Shown here piece after piece: positions 17,763 through 26,982 of a stretch of 64,000 nt of DNA. This stretch comes from Vibrio ishigakensis. Lineage in GTDB: Bacteria; Pseudomonadota; Gammaproteobacteria; Enterobacterales; Vibrionaceae. The first letter of the stretch is position 1; every line of letters begins with the position of its first letter. Under the pieces are notes generated by a model that saw only the letters and a list, made by a program, of their open reading frames with translations, searched no databases and was not told the origin of the DNA. The stretch spans positions 1,488,001 to 1,552,000 of the forward strand of contig NZ_AP024882.1 in the NCBI RefSeq assembly GCF_024347675.1. The letters are read 5' to 3'. The position numbers and the translations under genes were made by a program.

Positions 17763-18146
17763 TTATTCCAGTTTACACTGCTTGCACTTAGAACTGCCGG
17801 TCAGCAGCCTAGAGATAGAATAGCGATTGCGGGCAAAGAAGAGATAGAACCTATCGGCTAAGGGTTTAATCAATCTCCAACGGGTAGGCGCGTACAACCA
17901 ACCTTTACCAACCCTAGACCAAGCCTGATGGGTCACATCTAAACCTAACAACAGCTTACCGTCTTCATCCAAGGCATGCAGCATTGCCGAAGCCTCTTTG
18001 CCATCGATATAGGGATAATCTAAAAACTGCTGCTCATGTATATCCACCAGCAGCAATTGTCTGTCTTCATCCTGCTTGCGAAGTGCGGTCATCTCTTTTA
18101 CACACAGCGGGCAGGTTCCGTCATAGAAAATGGTAAATTGGCCCAT
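17763..18146 (-). CDS. Thiol-disulfide oxidoreductase, DCC family (DUF393)
   Basis: A 127-residue protein opening MGQFTIFYDGTCPLCVKEM, the DxxCxxC motif that defines this family (YuxK-like). A second cysteine pair, KCKQCKLE, lies at the extreme C-terminus and could bind metal or act in redox. AGGAGAG precedes the ATG. The physiological role of the family is poorly known. Confidence 0.88.
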   Translation of the reverse strand: MGQFTIFYDGTCPLCVKEMTALRKQDEDRQLLLVDIHEQQFLDYPYIDGKEASAMLHALDEDGKLLLGLDVTHQAWSRVGKGWLYAPTRWRLIKPLADRFYLFFARNRYSISRLLTGSSKCKQCKLE

Positions 18147-18190
18147 AACACTCTCCTTTTACCTTGCTACGACGAAATCCTGTATCAAGA

Positions 18191-19276
18191 TTAAACCGGC
18201 TTGTTTTTACAGTGTTCGATCGCCTTTTCTAATAGCTCAAGCGCACTCTCTTTACATTCCGGCAAGCTAGCATCGGACTCTTTGATTGGCGTAGTGCGCT
18301 CACCCCATTTGATGCGACCTGCACCCCAGGTTAGTCCAGCACCAAAGGCCGCAGTAAGGATCTCAGCACCCGGCTTAACGCGCCCTTGCTCTACCGCTTC
18401 ACACAAGGCAATTGGTACGGTCGCAGCCGAAGTGTTACCGTAATTCTGGATGTTTACAAAGGCTTTATCTTGTTCAATACCCGCTACATCGCAGAGAGTT
18501 TGAATGATACGCACGTTTGCTTGGTGCGGCACCACTAGGTCAATATCATCTTTACCCAGTTTTGCTTCAGTAAGCACATGATGAGCAGCGGCGCCCATAC
18601 CTTTAACCGCGCGTTTGAAGATCTCGCGACCCACAAAGTTAAACTCAAAATAACCATTGTCGACAGCAAATCTGTCCATAGAAGTACCAAAGGCTGGTAC
18701 GGCTAGGATATTACGCCCTTCCGAATCACAACCTAGCTTACTCTCCAGTAAGCCAACTTTTTGATCCGTTGCCGAAAGCACAACAGCGCCTGCGCCATCG
18801 CCGAAAAGAACGGCCGTGTCGCGCTGCGTCCAGTCGATAAAGAAGCTAAGGTGTTCTGCACCGATAACCAAGGCATGCTTGTAAGAGCCAGCTTGGATCA
18901 TACGAGTAGCCGTCTCTAGACCATACACAAAACCTGTGCACGCAGCGTTTAAATCGAAGGCCGCAGATTTCAAAGCACCAAGGTTGTTTTGAACCTTAGA
19001 AGCGATATTAGGGATCAGGGTATCCGGGGAGCAGGTTGCGACTATGATAAGGTCTAGGTCGCTCGCCTCAATACCAGCACACGCCATTGCCTGCTGTGCC
19101 GCTACGGTTGCCAAATCAGATGTCTCAACATGGCTGATTCTACGCGCAGCAATACCCGTTCTTGGTCTGATCCATTCGTCTGAAGTATCTAGGAAGGTGC
19201 TAAGGTCATCATTTGAGAGACTCGCTGGTGGAAGGCACTTACCCCAGCCTGTGATTTCTGCGTATTGGAGAGACAT
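18191..19276 (-). CDS. fabH: 3-oxoacyl-ACP synthase III (FabH-type, second copy likely)
   Basis: A 361-residue ketoacyl-ACP synthase III. The catalytic Cys is in [12 protein letters not shown] (Cys113 from the chosen start), with His in [10 protein letters not shown] and Asn in [11 protein letters not shown] chose ATG 19276 ([10 protein letters not shown]) because AGAGGAAAT precedes it; the open frame runs up to 19324. FabH condenses acetyl- or another acyl-CoA with malonyl-ACP to start fatty acid chains. Vibrio species usually carry the main fabH in the fab cluster and this second gene elsewhere, so it may have a different primer preference. It is divergent from trxC. Confidence 0.9.
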   Translation of the reverse strand: MSLQYAEITGWGKCLPPASLSNDDLSTFLDTSDEWIRPRTGIAARRISHVETSDLATVAAQQAMACAGIEASDLDLIIVATCSPDTLIPNIASKVQNNLGALKSAAFDLNAACTGFVYGLETATRMIQAGSYKHALVIGAEHLSFFIDWTQRDTAVLFGDGAGAVVLSATDQKVGLLESKLGCDSEGRNILAVPAFGTSMDRFAVDNGYFEFNFVGREIFKRAVKGMGAAAHHVLTEAKLGKDDIDLVVPHQANVRIIQTLCDVAGIEQDKAFVNIQNYGNTSAATVPIALCEAVEQGRVKPGAEILTAAFGAGLTWGAGRIKWGERTTPIKESDASLPECKESALELLEKAIEHCKNKPV

Positions 19277-19371
19277 ATTTCCTCTTGCTACAAATTTGTT
19301 ACCATACTCATCTGACCATAGCATAAAACGCTTTTTAGGAACGCTAACTCTAGCCTCTACAAGGAAATTTC

Positions 19372-19800
19372 ATGTCAAATTTTGTGAGCCGATGCCCTCA
19401 TTGTTCAGCCCTTAACCGAATCCCACTTGAGAAAGTGGCTCAAAGCCCTACTTGCGGTAAGTGTAAATCCCCTATTCTGGATAACGCTGCTATCGAGGGT
19501 ACCTCTGATAACTTCGATGCACTGATCAATAGCGAGATCCCTGTAGTGGTAGATTTCTGGGCAAGTTGGTGTGGGCCTTGTATGAGCTTCGCGCCTATAT
19601 TCAAAGAGGCGGCACAAACTTGGAGCGCGCCTCTTCGCTTCTTAAAACTCGATACCGAGGCACAAAGCCAACTTGCGGCGCGCTTTGCCATTCGAAGCAT
19701 CCCTACCATAAAGATCTTTACACAAGGCAAAGAGATCGCCTCTATTAGTGGCGCCCTTCCCAAACAGCAATTTCAGCAGTGGCTGACGCAGAACCTATAA
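19372..19800 (+). CDS. trxC: Thioredoxin 2
   Basis: A 142-residue thioredoxin with the extra N-terminal zinc domain that marks TrxC: Cys8-x2-Cys11 and Cys28-x2-Cys31. The active site is WCGPC (Cys67, Cys70). It reduces protein disulfides in the cytoplasm and in other bacteria is induced by oxidative stress. It is divergent from the FabH-type gene and ends in a good terminator. Confidence 0.96.
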   Translation: MSNFVSRCPHCSALNRIPLEKVAQSPTCGKCKSPILDNAAIEGTSDNFDALINSEIPVVVDFWASWCGPCMSFAPIFKEAAQTWSAPLRFLKLDTEAQSQLAARFAIRSIPTIKIFTQGKEIASISGALPKQQFQQWLTQNL

Positions 19801-19804
19801 CGAC

Positions 19805-19828
19805 ATAGCCCCTCATCTGAGGGGCTAT
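19805..19828. terminator. Bidirectional terminator
   Basis: ATAGCCCCTCA pairs with TGAGGGGCTAT (19805-19828) between the converging trxC and HAD genes; the T-run is weak. Confidence 0.65.
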
Positions 19829-19832
19829 TCAT

Positions 19833-20531
19833 TTATGCTAGGCTAACTTGCCGGGGACGGTTCTCTGGTTGCTTCAAACCGACCATAGTAAGGAGTTCCC
19901 TGAGATCATTGATCTGCGGAACCTCTTCAAAATAAACCTCAGGTGAAAGTTCATTGGGTTTGAAGTGAACCGTTCGAATATGTGCATTCACACCTGCTTG
20001 CACCCCTTTACTGGTGTCATCGATATATAGGCATTCATCGGCCATAAAGCCCATACTCATTGCCGCATACTGAATCAAGTCAGGATCGGGCTTCCAACTG
20101 TTGGCATCAAAGGCAGAGAACATACGACTGGTAAAATACTCTTCTAGACCGGCTAAGCAGAGCTTATTTTGAATTCTAGAGGTGGTTGCATTGGATAACA
20201 CGCATACCTCAATGCCGTTCTGTTTTAGAGTCTCAAGGACCTCTTTGGCATGTTCCATTGGACGGAGTTGGTCCTGATAAAGCACTCTAACCTTCTCACG
20301 ATACAGGGGTTCGAGCTCGTCCACATCCACTTTCAGCCCAAGGCGGTCTCGGGTCTGAAGCAAGATTTCAGACATCTTGCCACCATCGAAATGGTTGAGC
20401 GCTTCGCTCATACTCAACTTCGCGCCATAGCCATTAAATACACTCACCAAGGCCTGACAACACAATTTTTCGCTATCTACCAGCGTTCCTTCGCAATCGA
20501 AAATTACGCACTTTACAGCTTGATGATTCAT
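19833..20531 (-). CDS. HAD-superfamily phosphatase (YieH-like)
   Basis: A 232-residue HAD hydrolase. Motif I is VIFDCEGTLVDSE, in which DCEGT replaces the usual DxDGT, as in the YieH/6-phosphogluconate phosphatase group. Motif II is CVLSNAT, the motif III lysine is in SWKPDPDL, and motif IV is CLYIDDTSKGVQAG. A helical cap lies at about residues 20-85. GAGGAGAAT precedes the ATG. The natural substrate cannot be read from sequence. Confidence 0.85.
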   Translation of the reverse strand: MNHQAVKCVIFDCEGTLVDSEKLCCQALVSVFNGYGAKLSMSEALNHFDGGKMSEILLQTRDRLGLKVDVDELEPLYREKVRVLYQDQLRPMEHAKEVLETLKQNGIEVCVLSNATTSRIQNKLCLAGLEEYFTSRMFSAFDANSWKPDPDLIQYAAMSMGFMADECLYIDDTSKGVQAGVNAHIRTVHFKPNELSPEVYFEEVPQINDLRELLTMVGLKQPENRPRQVSLA

Positions 20532-20661
20532 AAGATTCTCCTCGTCTCACTCCAATTTATAGCGAAACAAGTTGTTACTTAGTATTACATGAATCCCATT
20601 CTGTTAACTGCTCGACATTCGGTGTACAAAAAATCGAGGCAGATCACGACTCATCGGGAAA

Positions 20662-21138
20662 TTATCCGCAAGCTTGAATAAAGACCTGTTTTTTCTCAGG
20701 ATTTATCTGAGAGACCAAAGCATCGATCGCAGAATCTGGGGTATAGAGTTTGTGAAAGTCAGAAATCAATAACTCGGTGTCAGATTCGGTAACTATGGCT
20801 GTGGTAACTGTCTCTCCTTTGTCGAAGGCAAGGTAGAGAGAAGGATTATCATCCAGAGTAATCTGAGCCATGAACTCTAACAGCACTGTCTGACTTTCTT
20901 CCGTAACTGCTGCGTTATTGGCAAAGAAGTGGGCAAACATCACCGTCATCTTGTGAAAGTCGACCTTAATCCACTCAATGCTAGAGTTATCATCGCCTTT
21001 GCTGAAGGGCATAACTGATGCGCTATCCATCAGGTCTAGATAAACGGCTTTGCCTAAAATGCTCTCACGTGTCGGGTAATCCACTTCCACATGCGACAGC
21101 ATCCAATTGATTTTCTTTTGTAAAATTTCAGTACTCAT
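20662..21138 (-). CDS. Conserved hypothetical protein
   Basis: A 158-residue acidic, soluble protein that I do not recognise. It has no signal peptide, membrane segment or cysteine-rich motif; its only cysteine is near the C-terminus (VFIQACG). It reads like a mixed alpha/beta protein (KTVTT-type strands such as ETVTTAIVTESDTELLI). The start region has a weak Shine-Dalgarno (GGTTGAA). It is flanked by the HAD phosphatase and the divergent creA, which gives no clue to function. Confidence 0.7.
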   Translation of the reverse strand: MSTEILQKKINWMLSHVEVDYPTRESILGKAVYLDLMDSASVMPFSKGDDNSSIEWIKVDFHKMTVMFAHFFANNAAVTEESQTVLLEFMAQITLDDNPSLYLAFDKGETVTTAIVTESDTELLISDFHKLYTPDSAIDALVSQINPEKKQVFIQACG

Positions 21139-21225
21139 TTCAACCAGTTAACTCTTGGTAGAACCATGCTGTGTTAGACTATATACGTTTCATACCAAAG
21201 CGCATAGATTTAACAAGGAAACTCA

Positions 21226-21786
21226 ATGAAGAAGTTAGCGACTTTAGGAACCTGTCTTATCGCCCTGACCCTAGTGGGTTGCGACAAGAACGAGGTTGGC
21301 GATGTCTCTCTTGGCCTGTTCACCACTAAGGATATCAAGATAAATACCCTGGTCGATCCAGAGGTTACTGGCGTTACCTGCCACGTAGCAAGTATCGAGG
21401 CAGACCTTGACCTTGCAGACCCATCTGATTCGGCTATCTCTTGTCGTCAAACCGGCGAAATCACTCCTGAGATGTTAGCCAATGTAGACCGCTCTAAGTC
21501 TGGCGAAATCGTATTCAAAAAATCGAAGAGTATCTTGTTCAAGACCATGAAGATCCGCCGTATCTACGACGAGAAATCTAAAACCTTAATGTACGTGTCC
21601 TACTCAACCAAAGAGACCTCAGGAAGTTATAAACACAGCCTTTCGACCGTGCCACTGTGGGGCACGAAAGCGTATGCTGCCCTTGTCGCCAACGAGACGC
21701 TTCCTGAAGTGACTGAATCAAGCACTTCACAACCAAACATGACGACTGAAGACGAGAGCGAAAAAAGCAGCGACCCTATCTTTTAG
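21226..21786 (+). CDS. creA: CreA-family lipoprotein
   Basis: A 186-residue protein that follows E. coli CreA through its conserved core: VSLGLFTTKDIKINTLVDPEVTGVTCHV, SDSAISCRQTGEI, GEIVFKKSKSILFKTMKIRRIYD and a VPLW end. Two conserved cysteines lie in that core. Unlike E. coli CreA it has a lipobox (LVGCDKN) and an extra ~30-residue polar C-terminal tail rich in S, T and E. The function of CreA is unknown. It has a good AAGGAAACT ribosome binding site and runs in the same direction as gsk, 92 bp further on. Confidence 0.9.
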   Translation: MKKLATLGTCLIALTLVGCDKNEVGDVSLGLFTTKDIKINTLVDPEVTGVTCHVASIEADLDLADPSDSAISCRQTGEITPEMLANVDRSKSGEIVFKKSKSILFKTMKIRRIYDEKSKTLMYVSYSTKETSGSYKHSLSTVPLWGTKAYAALVANETLPEVTESSTSQPNMTTEDESEKSSDPIF

Positions 21787-21878
21787 TCGCTCAACCGCTC
21801 ATAAATCAAGCGTCATAAACGAGTTGCAGAGTAAGCCCTATGGTATACTCTGCCCATTACCCCAAGTACGAGCCTCCA

Positions 21879-23183
21879 ATGAAATTTCCTGGCCAGAGAA
21901 AATCTAAACACTATTTCCCAACCGAACTGCGTGATCCACTTGCTAATCAGATCCGTCAAACGCCAAGGTTAGCAAGACCAACAATCGTCGGCGTAGGTCA
22001 AACCATTGTTGATATCGAGGCTCGCGTTGATCTCGCATTCCTAGATAAGTACAACCTGAGTAAGGGACACTCGCTAGTTGTTAAGCAGGAAGTGGCCGAT
22101 GAGCTTTATAAAGAGCTTATCGAGCGTGATTTGATCACCCATGAGCATCCTGGAGATACCATAGGCAATACGCTTCACAACTACTCTGTGCTAGCGGACA
22201 GCAAATCGGTTCTACTTGGCGTTATGTCTAAGAACATCGAGGTTGGCTCTTACGCGTATCGCTATCTTTGTAAGAACTCATCTCGTGTAAACCTAAATCA
22301 CCTGCAAACCGTGGATGGCCCAATCGGTCGCTGCTACACCCTGATCACAGATGATGGTGAACGCACCTTTGCTATTAACGAAGGCCATATGAACCAGCTG
22401 CTTCCTGAAAGCATCCCTGAGCATGTCTTTGAAAAGGCGTCAGCATTGGTGATCTCTTCTTACCTAATGCGCGGTCAACCTGAAGACCCTATGCCACAAG
22501 CAGTGCAACGTGCTGTGCAGCTGGCAAAAGAAAATGACGTGCCGGTAATCCTTACCCTTGGTACCAAATATGTTATCGAAGGCAATGCCGACTGGTGGCA
22601 AAACTTCCTTAAAGCTAATGTCACTGTAGTGGCAATGAACGAGGAAGAAGCTGAAGCACTGACTGGGGAGAAAGATCCTCTGCTTGCTGCAGATGCGGCG
22701 CTTAACTGGGTAGACCTAGTGCTTTGTACCGCAGGTCCTGTAGGCCTTTACATGGCGGGATACGTTGATAACCGCAATAAGCGAGAGACTGATTTTACTT
22801 TGTTACCAGGTAACATTCCCGAGTTTAATAAGTATGAATTCAGCCGCGCGATGCGCTACAAAGAGTGCCAAGACCCAGTGCGCGTATATTCACATATCGC
22901 ACCGTATCTAGGTGGCCCACTTGAGATCAAGAACACTAATGGCGCTGGCGATGGTGCACTGTCTGCTGTACTTCACGATATCGCAGCCAACGCCTATCAC
23001 AAGCAGAATGTTCCAACCTCTCAAAAGCATACCGCGAACTTCTTGACTTACTCTTCTCTTTCACAGATCTGTAAGTACGCAAACCGTGTTAGCTATGAGT
23101 TGCTAACCCAACACTCAGCGCGTCTTTCTCGATCTCTGCCTGAACGTGAAGACAGCCTAGAAGAAGTGTACTGGGACAGATAA
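21879..23183 (+). CDS. gsk: Inosine-guanosine kinase
   Basis: A 434-residue ribokinase-family enzyme that phosphorylates inosine and guanosine for purine salvage. I set the start at MKFPGQRKSKHYFPTELRDPL because it matches the start and length of the E. coli enzyme; the open frame reaches 21840. The family catalytic motif is NTNGAGDGALSA near residue 360, with VLTLGTKYVI and CTAGPVGLYMAGY before it. The Shine-Dalgarno is poor at either start. It may be expressed with creA or from its own promoter. Confidence 0.95.
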   Translation: MKFPGQRKSKHYFPTELRDPLANQIRQTPRLARPTIVGVGQTIVDIEARVDLAFLDKYNLSKGHSLVVKQEVADELYKELIERDLITHEHPGDTIGNTLHNYSVLADSKSVLLGVMSKNIEVGSYAYRYLCKNSSRVNLNHLQTVDGPIGRCYTLITDDGERTFAINEGHMNQLLPESIPEHVFEKASALVISSYLMRGQPEDPMPQAVQRAVQLAKENDVPVILTLGTKYVIEGNADWWQNFLKANVTVVAMNEEEAEALTGEKDPLLAADAALNWVDLVLCTAGPVGLYMAGYVDNRNKRETDFTLLPGNIPEFNKYEFSRAMRYKECQDPVRVYSHIAPYLGGPLEIKNTNGAGDGALSAVLHDIAANAYHKQNVPTSQKHTANFLTYSSLSQICKYANRVSYELLTQHSARLSRSLPEREDSLEEVYWDR

Positions 23184-23233
23184 TAATTTAATCATCAGGG
23201 CTCAATAGAGCCCTCCTACTTAAGCAAAAGACT

Positions 23234-23863
23234 ATGAAATCAATAACAAAAACCTTTGCCCTACTCATCTGCTCGCTTTTCTTCATCACCGCTTGCAGTG
23301 AGAACTCAACGCCAGAATTAAACAAGCAATACACTCAACTGCCAAATGATCTCAGCGATATGCTAGACAAGCCAGTTGTTGAGGTTTTCTCTCTAACCTG
23401 TGGTCACTGCCTGCAGATGGAGAAATTCCTGCCTGAGATTGAAACACGTATCAACCAGCCTATTGGTAAGGTTCATGTCACCTTTAACGAGAGTGCTCAA
23501 ATGGCGGCCATGTTCTATTATGCCGCTGAGATGCAGTCACAAGACGGCAAGGTAGCACCTGAAATGATGCATGATCTGTTCAACATCTATCATGCTGAGC
23601 AAGACAAGAGCTCAGATGAGCGCAAAGCATCACTTGTACAAGCGTACACCGAGCGCGGTATGGTTTCTCCATATGACCTTTCGAAGGAACAACAAGAAGA
23701 GCTGTTTGGACGCGTTGGCGATGCCATCAAGATTTCTGAAAAAGGCATGATTAATTCTGTGCCTACATTCATTGTTAATGGCAAATACATGGTTCTGACC
23801 TCAGCTCATAACGATGTAGATGCTATTGCTAACACCATCAACTATCTATTGACCCAAGGATAA
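23234..23863 (+). CDS. DsbA-like thioredoxin-fold lipoprotein
   Basis: A 209-residue exported protein with a lipobox (ITACSEN) and an active-site CGHC in VEVFSLTCGHCLQMEKF. The cis-proline segment is SVPTFIVNGKYMV. It follows the DsbA fold with a helical insert and should act as a thiol oxidase or isomerase attached to a membrane from the periplasm. It lies 8 bp before the membrane-anchored FKBP, so the pair looks like a small envelope protein-folding operon. Confidence 0.88.
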   Translation: MKSITKTFALLICSLFFITACSENSTPELNKQYTQLPNDLSDMLDKPVVEVFSLTCGHCLQMEKFLPEIETRINQPIGKVHVTFNESAQMAAMFYYAAEMQSQDGKVAPEMMHDLFNIYHAEQDKSSDERKASLVQAYTERGMVSPYDLSKEQQEELFGRVGDAIKISEKGMINSVPTFIVNGKYMVLTSAHNDVDAIANTINYLLTQG

Positions 23864-23871
23864 ACTCACTA

Positions 23872-24345
23872 ATGTCAAAGTTCTTATTCCCAGCGATCGT
23901 ATTGGTACTTGCCCTATTTATGGCATACCGAGTTTGGAATAACCACAAGTTAGGACAGGAAAACTTCAAAACAGGTCAAGCCTTCCTACAACAAAATAGT
24001 CAACGCTCTGAGGTAACCACTACCGAGAGCGGTCTGCAATATGAAGTGCTAGTTAAAGGCGAAGGTGATGTGCACCCTGGCCCTAAGAGCACAGTTAAGG
24101 TTCACTACCACGGCACTCTAATTGACGGTACTGTATTTGATAGCTCAGTTGACCGTGGCGAGCCAATCGAGTTTCCTCTAAACAAGGTAATCCATGGTTG
24201 GCAAGAAGGCCTACAAATGATGACTAAGGGTGACAAGTTCCGTCTGTTTATCCCTAGCACACTTGGTTATGGTAAAGGTGGTACGGGTCCTATCCCGCCA
24301 AACGCAACGCTTATCTTCGATGTTGAATTGCTAGACATCAAATAA
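23872..24345 (+). CDS. FKBP-type peptidyl-prolyl isomerase, membrane-anchored
   Basis: A 157-residue protein. Residues 1-18 form an uncleaved-looking hydrophobic anchor (FLFPAIVLVLALFMAY). The FKBP domain covers about residues 45-157: GLQYEVLVKGEG, VKVHYHGTLIDGTVFDSSVDRGEP, IHGWQEGLQMMTKGDKFRLFIPS, LGYGKGGTGPIPPNATLIFDVELL. It catalyses proline isomerisation, presumably in the periplasm. The gene is coupled to the DsbA-like lipoprotein gene and ends at a strong terminator. Confidence 0.93.
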   Translation: MSKFLFPAIVLVLALFMAYRVWNNHKLGQENFKTGQAFLQQNSQRSEVTTTESGLQYEVLVKGEGDVHPGPKSTVKVHYHGTLIDGTVFDSSVDRGEPIEFPLNKVIHGWQEGLQMMTKGDKFRLFIPSTLGYGKGGTGPIPPNATLIFDVELLDIK

Positions 24346-24347
24346 CT

Positions 24348-24373
24348 AAAAAAGGGCCAATCGGCCCTTTTTT
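24348..24373. terminator. Bidirectional terminator
   Basis: GGGCC-AAT-CGGCCC stem flanked by A6 and T6 (24348-24373), between the FKBP gene and the acyltransferase gene. Confidence 0.92.
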
Positions 24374-24386
24374 AATGCTTGTTAGA

Positions 24387-24845
24387 CTAGAGGCTTCTAA
24401 GCTTTCTCGCTGGGTTACCCGCGTAAATTCCTTTTTCCAATATTGGCTTTGTTACCACGCTGCCTGCACCAATAACTGCCCCGCTACAGATGCTAGCCAT
24501 CACAGTGGCATTCGAACCTACGGTGACCTTATCGCCAAGGGTTATTCGTTGCCAAGAGTCTGAATCTGCGTCGGGAGTGCCAGACTTAAATAGGTCGTTG
24601 GCAAACATCACCCCATGACCAATAAAACAGTCCGTGCCTATATCTACATACTCACAGATAAAGCTATGCGACTGCACCTTAGTACGGCTTCCAATTCGGG
24701 TATTTTTTTGCACTTCTACGAAGGGACCGATAAAGACATCATCGTCTAATTTACAACCATAGACATTGGCAGGCTCGATGATGGTGACACGTTCGCCACA
24801 TTGAATATCGACAACCTTAGCAGAGAGTAATCTTAGGTTAGACAT
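24387..24845 (-). CDS. Hexapeptide-repeat acyltransferase
   Basis: About 152 residues forming a left-handed beta-helix: repeated [LIV]-G-x4 units such as DDVFIGPFVEVQKNTRIGSRTKVQSHSFICEYVDIGTDCFIGHGVMFANDL, then VTVGSNATVMASICSGAVIGAGSVVTKPI and the terminal GNPARKLR. It is probably an N- or O-acetyltransferase acting on a sugar. I chose ATG 24845 over an upstream TTG. It is alone, so no pathway can be assigned. Confidence 0.85.
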   Translation of the reverse strand: MSNLRLLSAKVVDIQCGERVTIIEPANVYGCKLDDDVFIGPFVEVQKNTRIGSRTKVQSHSFICEYVDIGTDCFIGHGVMFANDLFKSGTPDADSDSWQRITLGDKVTVGSNATVMASICSGAVIGAGSVVTKPILEKGIYAGNPARKLRSL

Positions 24846-25072
24846 ATGCAACTCGTTTAGTTAATCCATTAATAATCAACAAGATATCTAAGATTTCATT
24901 ATTCGTCACTGATTAAAAAGTAACAAAGATCCGTTGCAACAAGGCTTTGTGGGAATGTTCCACATAAGACGAATCTAACGTTGCACTTTTCAATACTGAC
25001 CTGAAGTTGACTAACAAGTAACCTCATAGGTGATTTATCCAACACTTCATTCATCAACCAACGAGGACACCA

Positions 25073-25255
25073 ATGAAGGTTCTAATTAAGTACACACAAA
25101 CAGGTAAGTATAAGGATCAGGCTTGGGATCCACTTAAGATTAAATTCAAGGGCGACATTAGTGCCGTAACCCCATCTTACGCGGCTCAGCTTATTGAAAA
25201 AGAAAAGGCCACATTGGTTACTAGCGAGGAACAACATATCTTTATTGAGGCATAA
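25073..25255 (+). CDS. Small conserved-looking protein
   Basis: A 60-residue protein (MKVLIKYTQTGKYKDQAWDP...) with a good ribosome binding site (ACGAGGACACC before the ATG) and its own terminator, which argues that it is real. It is basic in the first half and has no membrane segment. I do not recognise a family. About 220 bp of leader precede it, including a TGTGGGAATGTTCCACA imperfect palindrome near 24948. Confidence 0.7.
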   Translation: MKVLIKYTQTGKYKDQAWDPLKIKFKGDISAVTPSYAAQLIEKEKATLVTSEEQHIFIEA

Positions 25256-25259
25256 AAAG

Positions 25260-25292
25260 GGAAAAGGATCGCTGTAACACGATCCTTCCTTT
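25260..25292. terminator. Hairpin terminator
   Basis: AAGGATCG (25264-25271) pairs with CGATCCTT (25280-25287), followed by CCTTTTATTT on the plus strand and preceded by an A-rich run for the converging minus gene. Confidence 0.75.
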
Positions 25293-25295
25293 TAT

Positions 25296-25913
25296 TTATT
25301 CTGTGTAAGCCGACTCTAGAACTGGCCTAAACTCAAACCCTTTCTCCGTTACAAGGTAACAATCCATCCCTGCCGCATGTGCCGCTTGAAGTCCTAGAAG
25401 CGTGTCTTCAAATACAACACAGTCTTTTGGCTGAATATTCATCTGCTCAGCCGCGAGCAAGAAAGTATCAGGGAAAGGCTTATGGTTCTCTACTTCTGTC
25501 GCTGTCACAACAGCATCAAAGTGGTCGATAACCCCTTTAGATTCGAGAAGCGGTTCTGCATTCATGCGCTGTGAACCTGTACCAATCGCCACCTTCTTCT
25601 GCTCCATATTATCGAGAAGCACTTTGTGCGTAATCTCAATAAGGTCGCCCTTCTCTTCTGCCTCAGCAAAGCGAGACATCTTAAAGTCGGACACCTGCAT
25701 AGGGTCGAGTTCAAGATTGAAGCGACGATTGATCTCTAGAACAATCTTAGGGCTTGGCATACCACCTAGGCTATGTAGCCAACTTGCATCGAAATCAAAA
25801 CCAAACTCTTCAGCGGTTTGCTCCCAAGCAGACACATGTGTAGGCATAGTATCGATAAGCGTGCCATCCATATCAAAGATAATGGCTTGATATTGTTCTA
25901 GTTTTGGTTCCAT
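25296..25913 (-). CDS. yqaB: HAD-superfamily sugar phosphatase, YqaB / beta-phosphoglucomutase-like
   Basis: About 205 residues. Motif I is IIFDMDGTLIDTMPTHVSAW, as in E. coli YqaB (fructose-1-phosphatase activity), then VAIGTGSQR, HKPFPDTFLLAAEQ and CVVFEDTLLGLQAAHAAGMDC. I prefer the ATG at 25913, which has GAGGG 6 bases upstream; the ATG at 25919 abuts it. It probably removes phosphate from a small sugar phosphate. Confidence 0.85.
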   Translation of the reverse strand: MEPKLEQYQAIIFDMDGTLIDTMPTHVSAWEQTAEEFGFDFDASWLHSLGGMPSPKIVLEINRRFNLELDPMQVSDFKMSRFAEAEEKGDLIEITHKVLLDNMEQKKVAIGTGSQRMNAEPLLESKGVIDHFDAVVTATEVENHKPFPDTFLLAAEQMNIQPKDCVVFEDTLLGLQAAHAAGMDCYLVTEKGFEFRPVLESAYTE

Positions 25914-26025
25914 TGTCATCCCTCAAAAATACATATTCTTAGTTTCTTTAAATCTGCTTCTGAAAACGCTATTAAGCTATTGCCTATTTATAACTAGAAA
26001 TCAATAACTTAATAGCCAGTCAGAC

Positions 26026-26907
26026 TTAAAGTGATTTTGCTTGTTCTAGTTCAGAACTTAGTTTTAGATTCTCACTATTAATACGTGCGTTCAGCTTAGA
26101 CTCCACTTCTCTAGTTGAGCCATCATCTGGCATTATATAAGTGTGTCTCATCCAAGTAGTCTCACCTTTACCACACTTTTTACAGACAAACTTCAGTGCT
26201 TTGTTGCCTTCAAGTAAGCCGCGCAATGCAGTTGCGCTAGCTCCAGCAAAAACTAGCTGAGACTGATCGCAGTCAAATCCCGCAGTAATAGTTGTTGAGG
26301 CACCAGAAACTTTGGCCGTACGATAGTCCGTGCTAGTTACTTGCGACACAGACATTGGAACATTCACAGTACCTGATACCGAGCATCCTGCCCCAGAAGG
26401 AAAGATACGGTACTCAAGATCACCATTAGCATACTTGGTAATTGAGCCTCCAGAAAAAGACCCGTGCTCAAGGTATGATTGCTGTGACCTCTTGGCATCA
26501 GCTATTTTTGACTCTACCTTAGCAACCTGCTTGGTACGATTGTCAGTACGAGCAATCTCAGCTTTGGTACGCTCAGCTTCCTGTTTCGCTGCAGCCTCAA
26601 GTTTCTTTTGCTCAACCTTAGATTTTTCTAGTTCAGCGATTGCTTGAGCTTTACGAGCTTCAGCCGTTGCAAGCTCCGCTTCTGCTTTCTTGAGTTCTGC
26701 CTCTGCTTTTTTAAGTTCAGCTTCTACTTTCTTTTCTTCTAGTTTGGCTAGGTCAAGTTCTGTTTGATCCTGCGCCGCATCTACTACACTTGCGCTATCA
26801 CTGTTTGCTAGAACTGATTGACTGAACGCAATACCACCTACAATAACTGCACCTAGCGCTAGTACTTTTGTAAATGAACTGCAGTTTGTTTTTTGTTTAT
26901 TGTTCAT
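26026..26907 (-). CDS. Exported coiled-coil protein of unknown function
   Basis: A 293-residue protein that I do not recognise. It has an N-terminal signal peptide (ALGAVIVGGIAFSQSVLA), then a long heptad coiled coil (about residues 48-140) containing near-exact repeats of KKAEAEL. A globular C-terminal domain of ~130 residues has four cysteines, one pair being KFVCKKCGKG. The layout suggests a periplasmic or surface protein that oligomerises through the coiled coil. The leader upstream is unusually rich in hairpins (26983-27199). GGAGA lies about 15 bases before the ATG, further than usual. Confidence 0.75.
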   Translation of the reverse strand: MNNKQKTNCSSFTKVLALGAVIVGGIAFSQSVLANSDSASVVDAAQDQTELDLAKLEEKKVEAELKKAEAELKKAEAELATAEARKAQAIAELEKSKVEQKKLEAAAKQEAERTKAEIARTDNRTKQVAKVESKIADAKRSQQSYLEHGSFSGGSITKYANGDLEYRIFPSGAGCSVSGTVNVPMSVSQVTSTDYRTAKVSGASTTITAGFDCDQSQLVFAGASATALRGLLEGNKALKFVCKKCGKGETTWMRHTYIMPDDGSTREVESKLNARINSENLKLSSELEQAKSL

Positions 26908-26982
26908 GTGTTTTATCTTATCTCTCCGTGCATAAGCCGGGTTGTAAGGCTTTGAGCTTGAAAAAACTGGAATGAAGGATTT

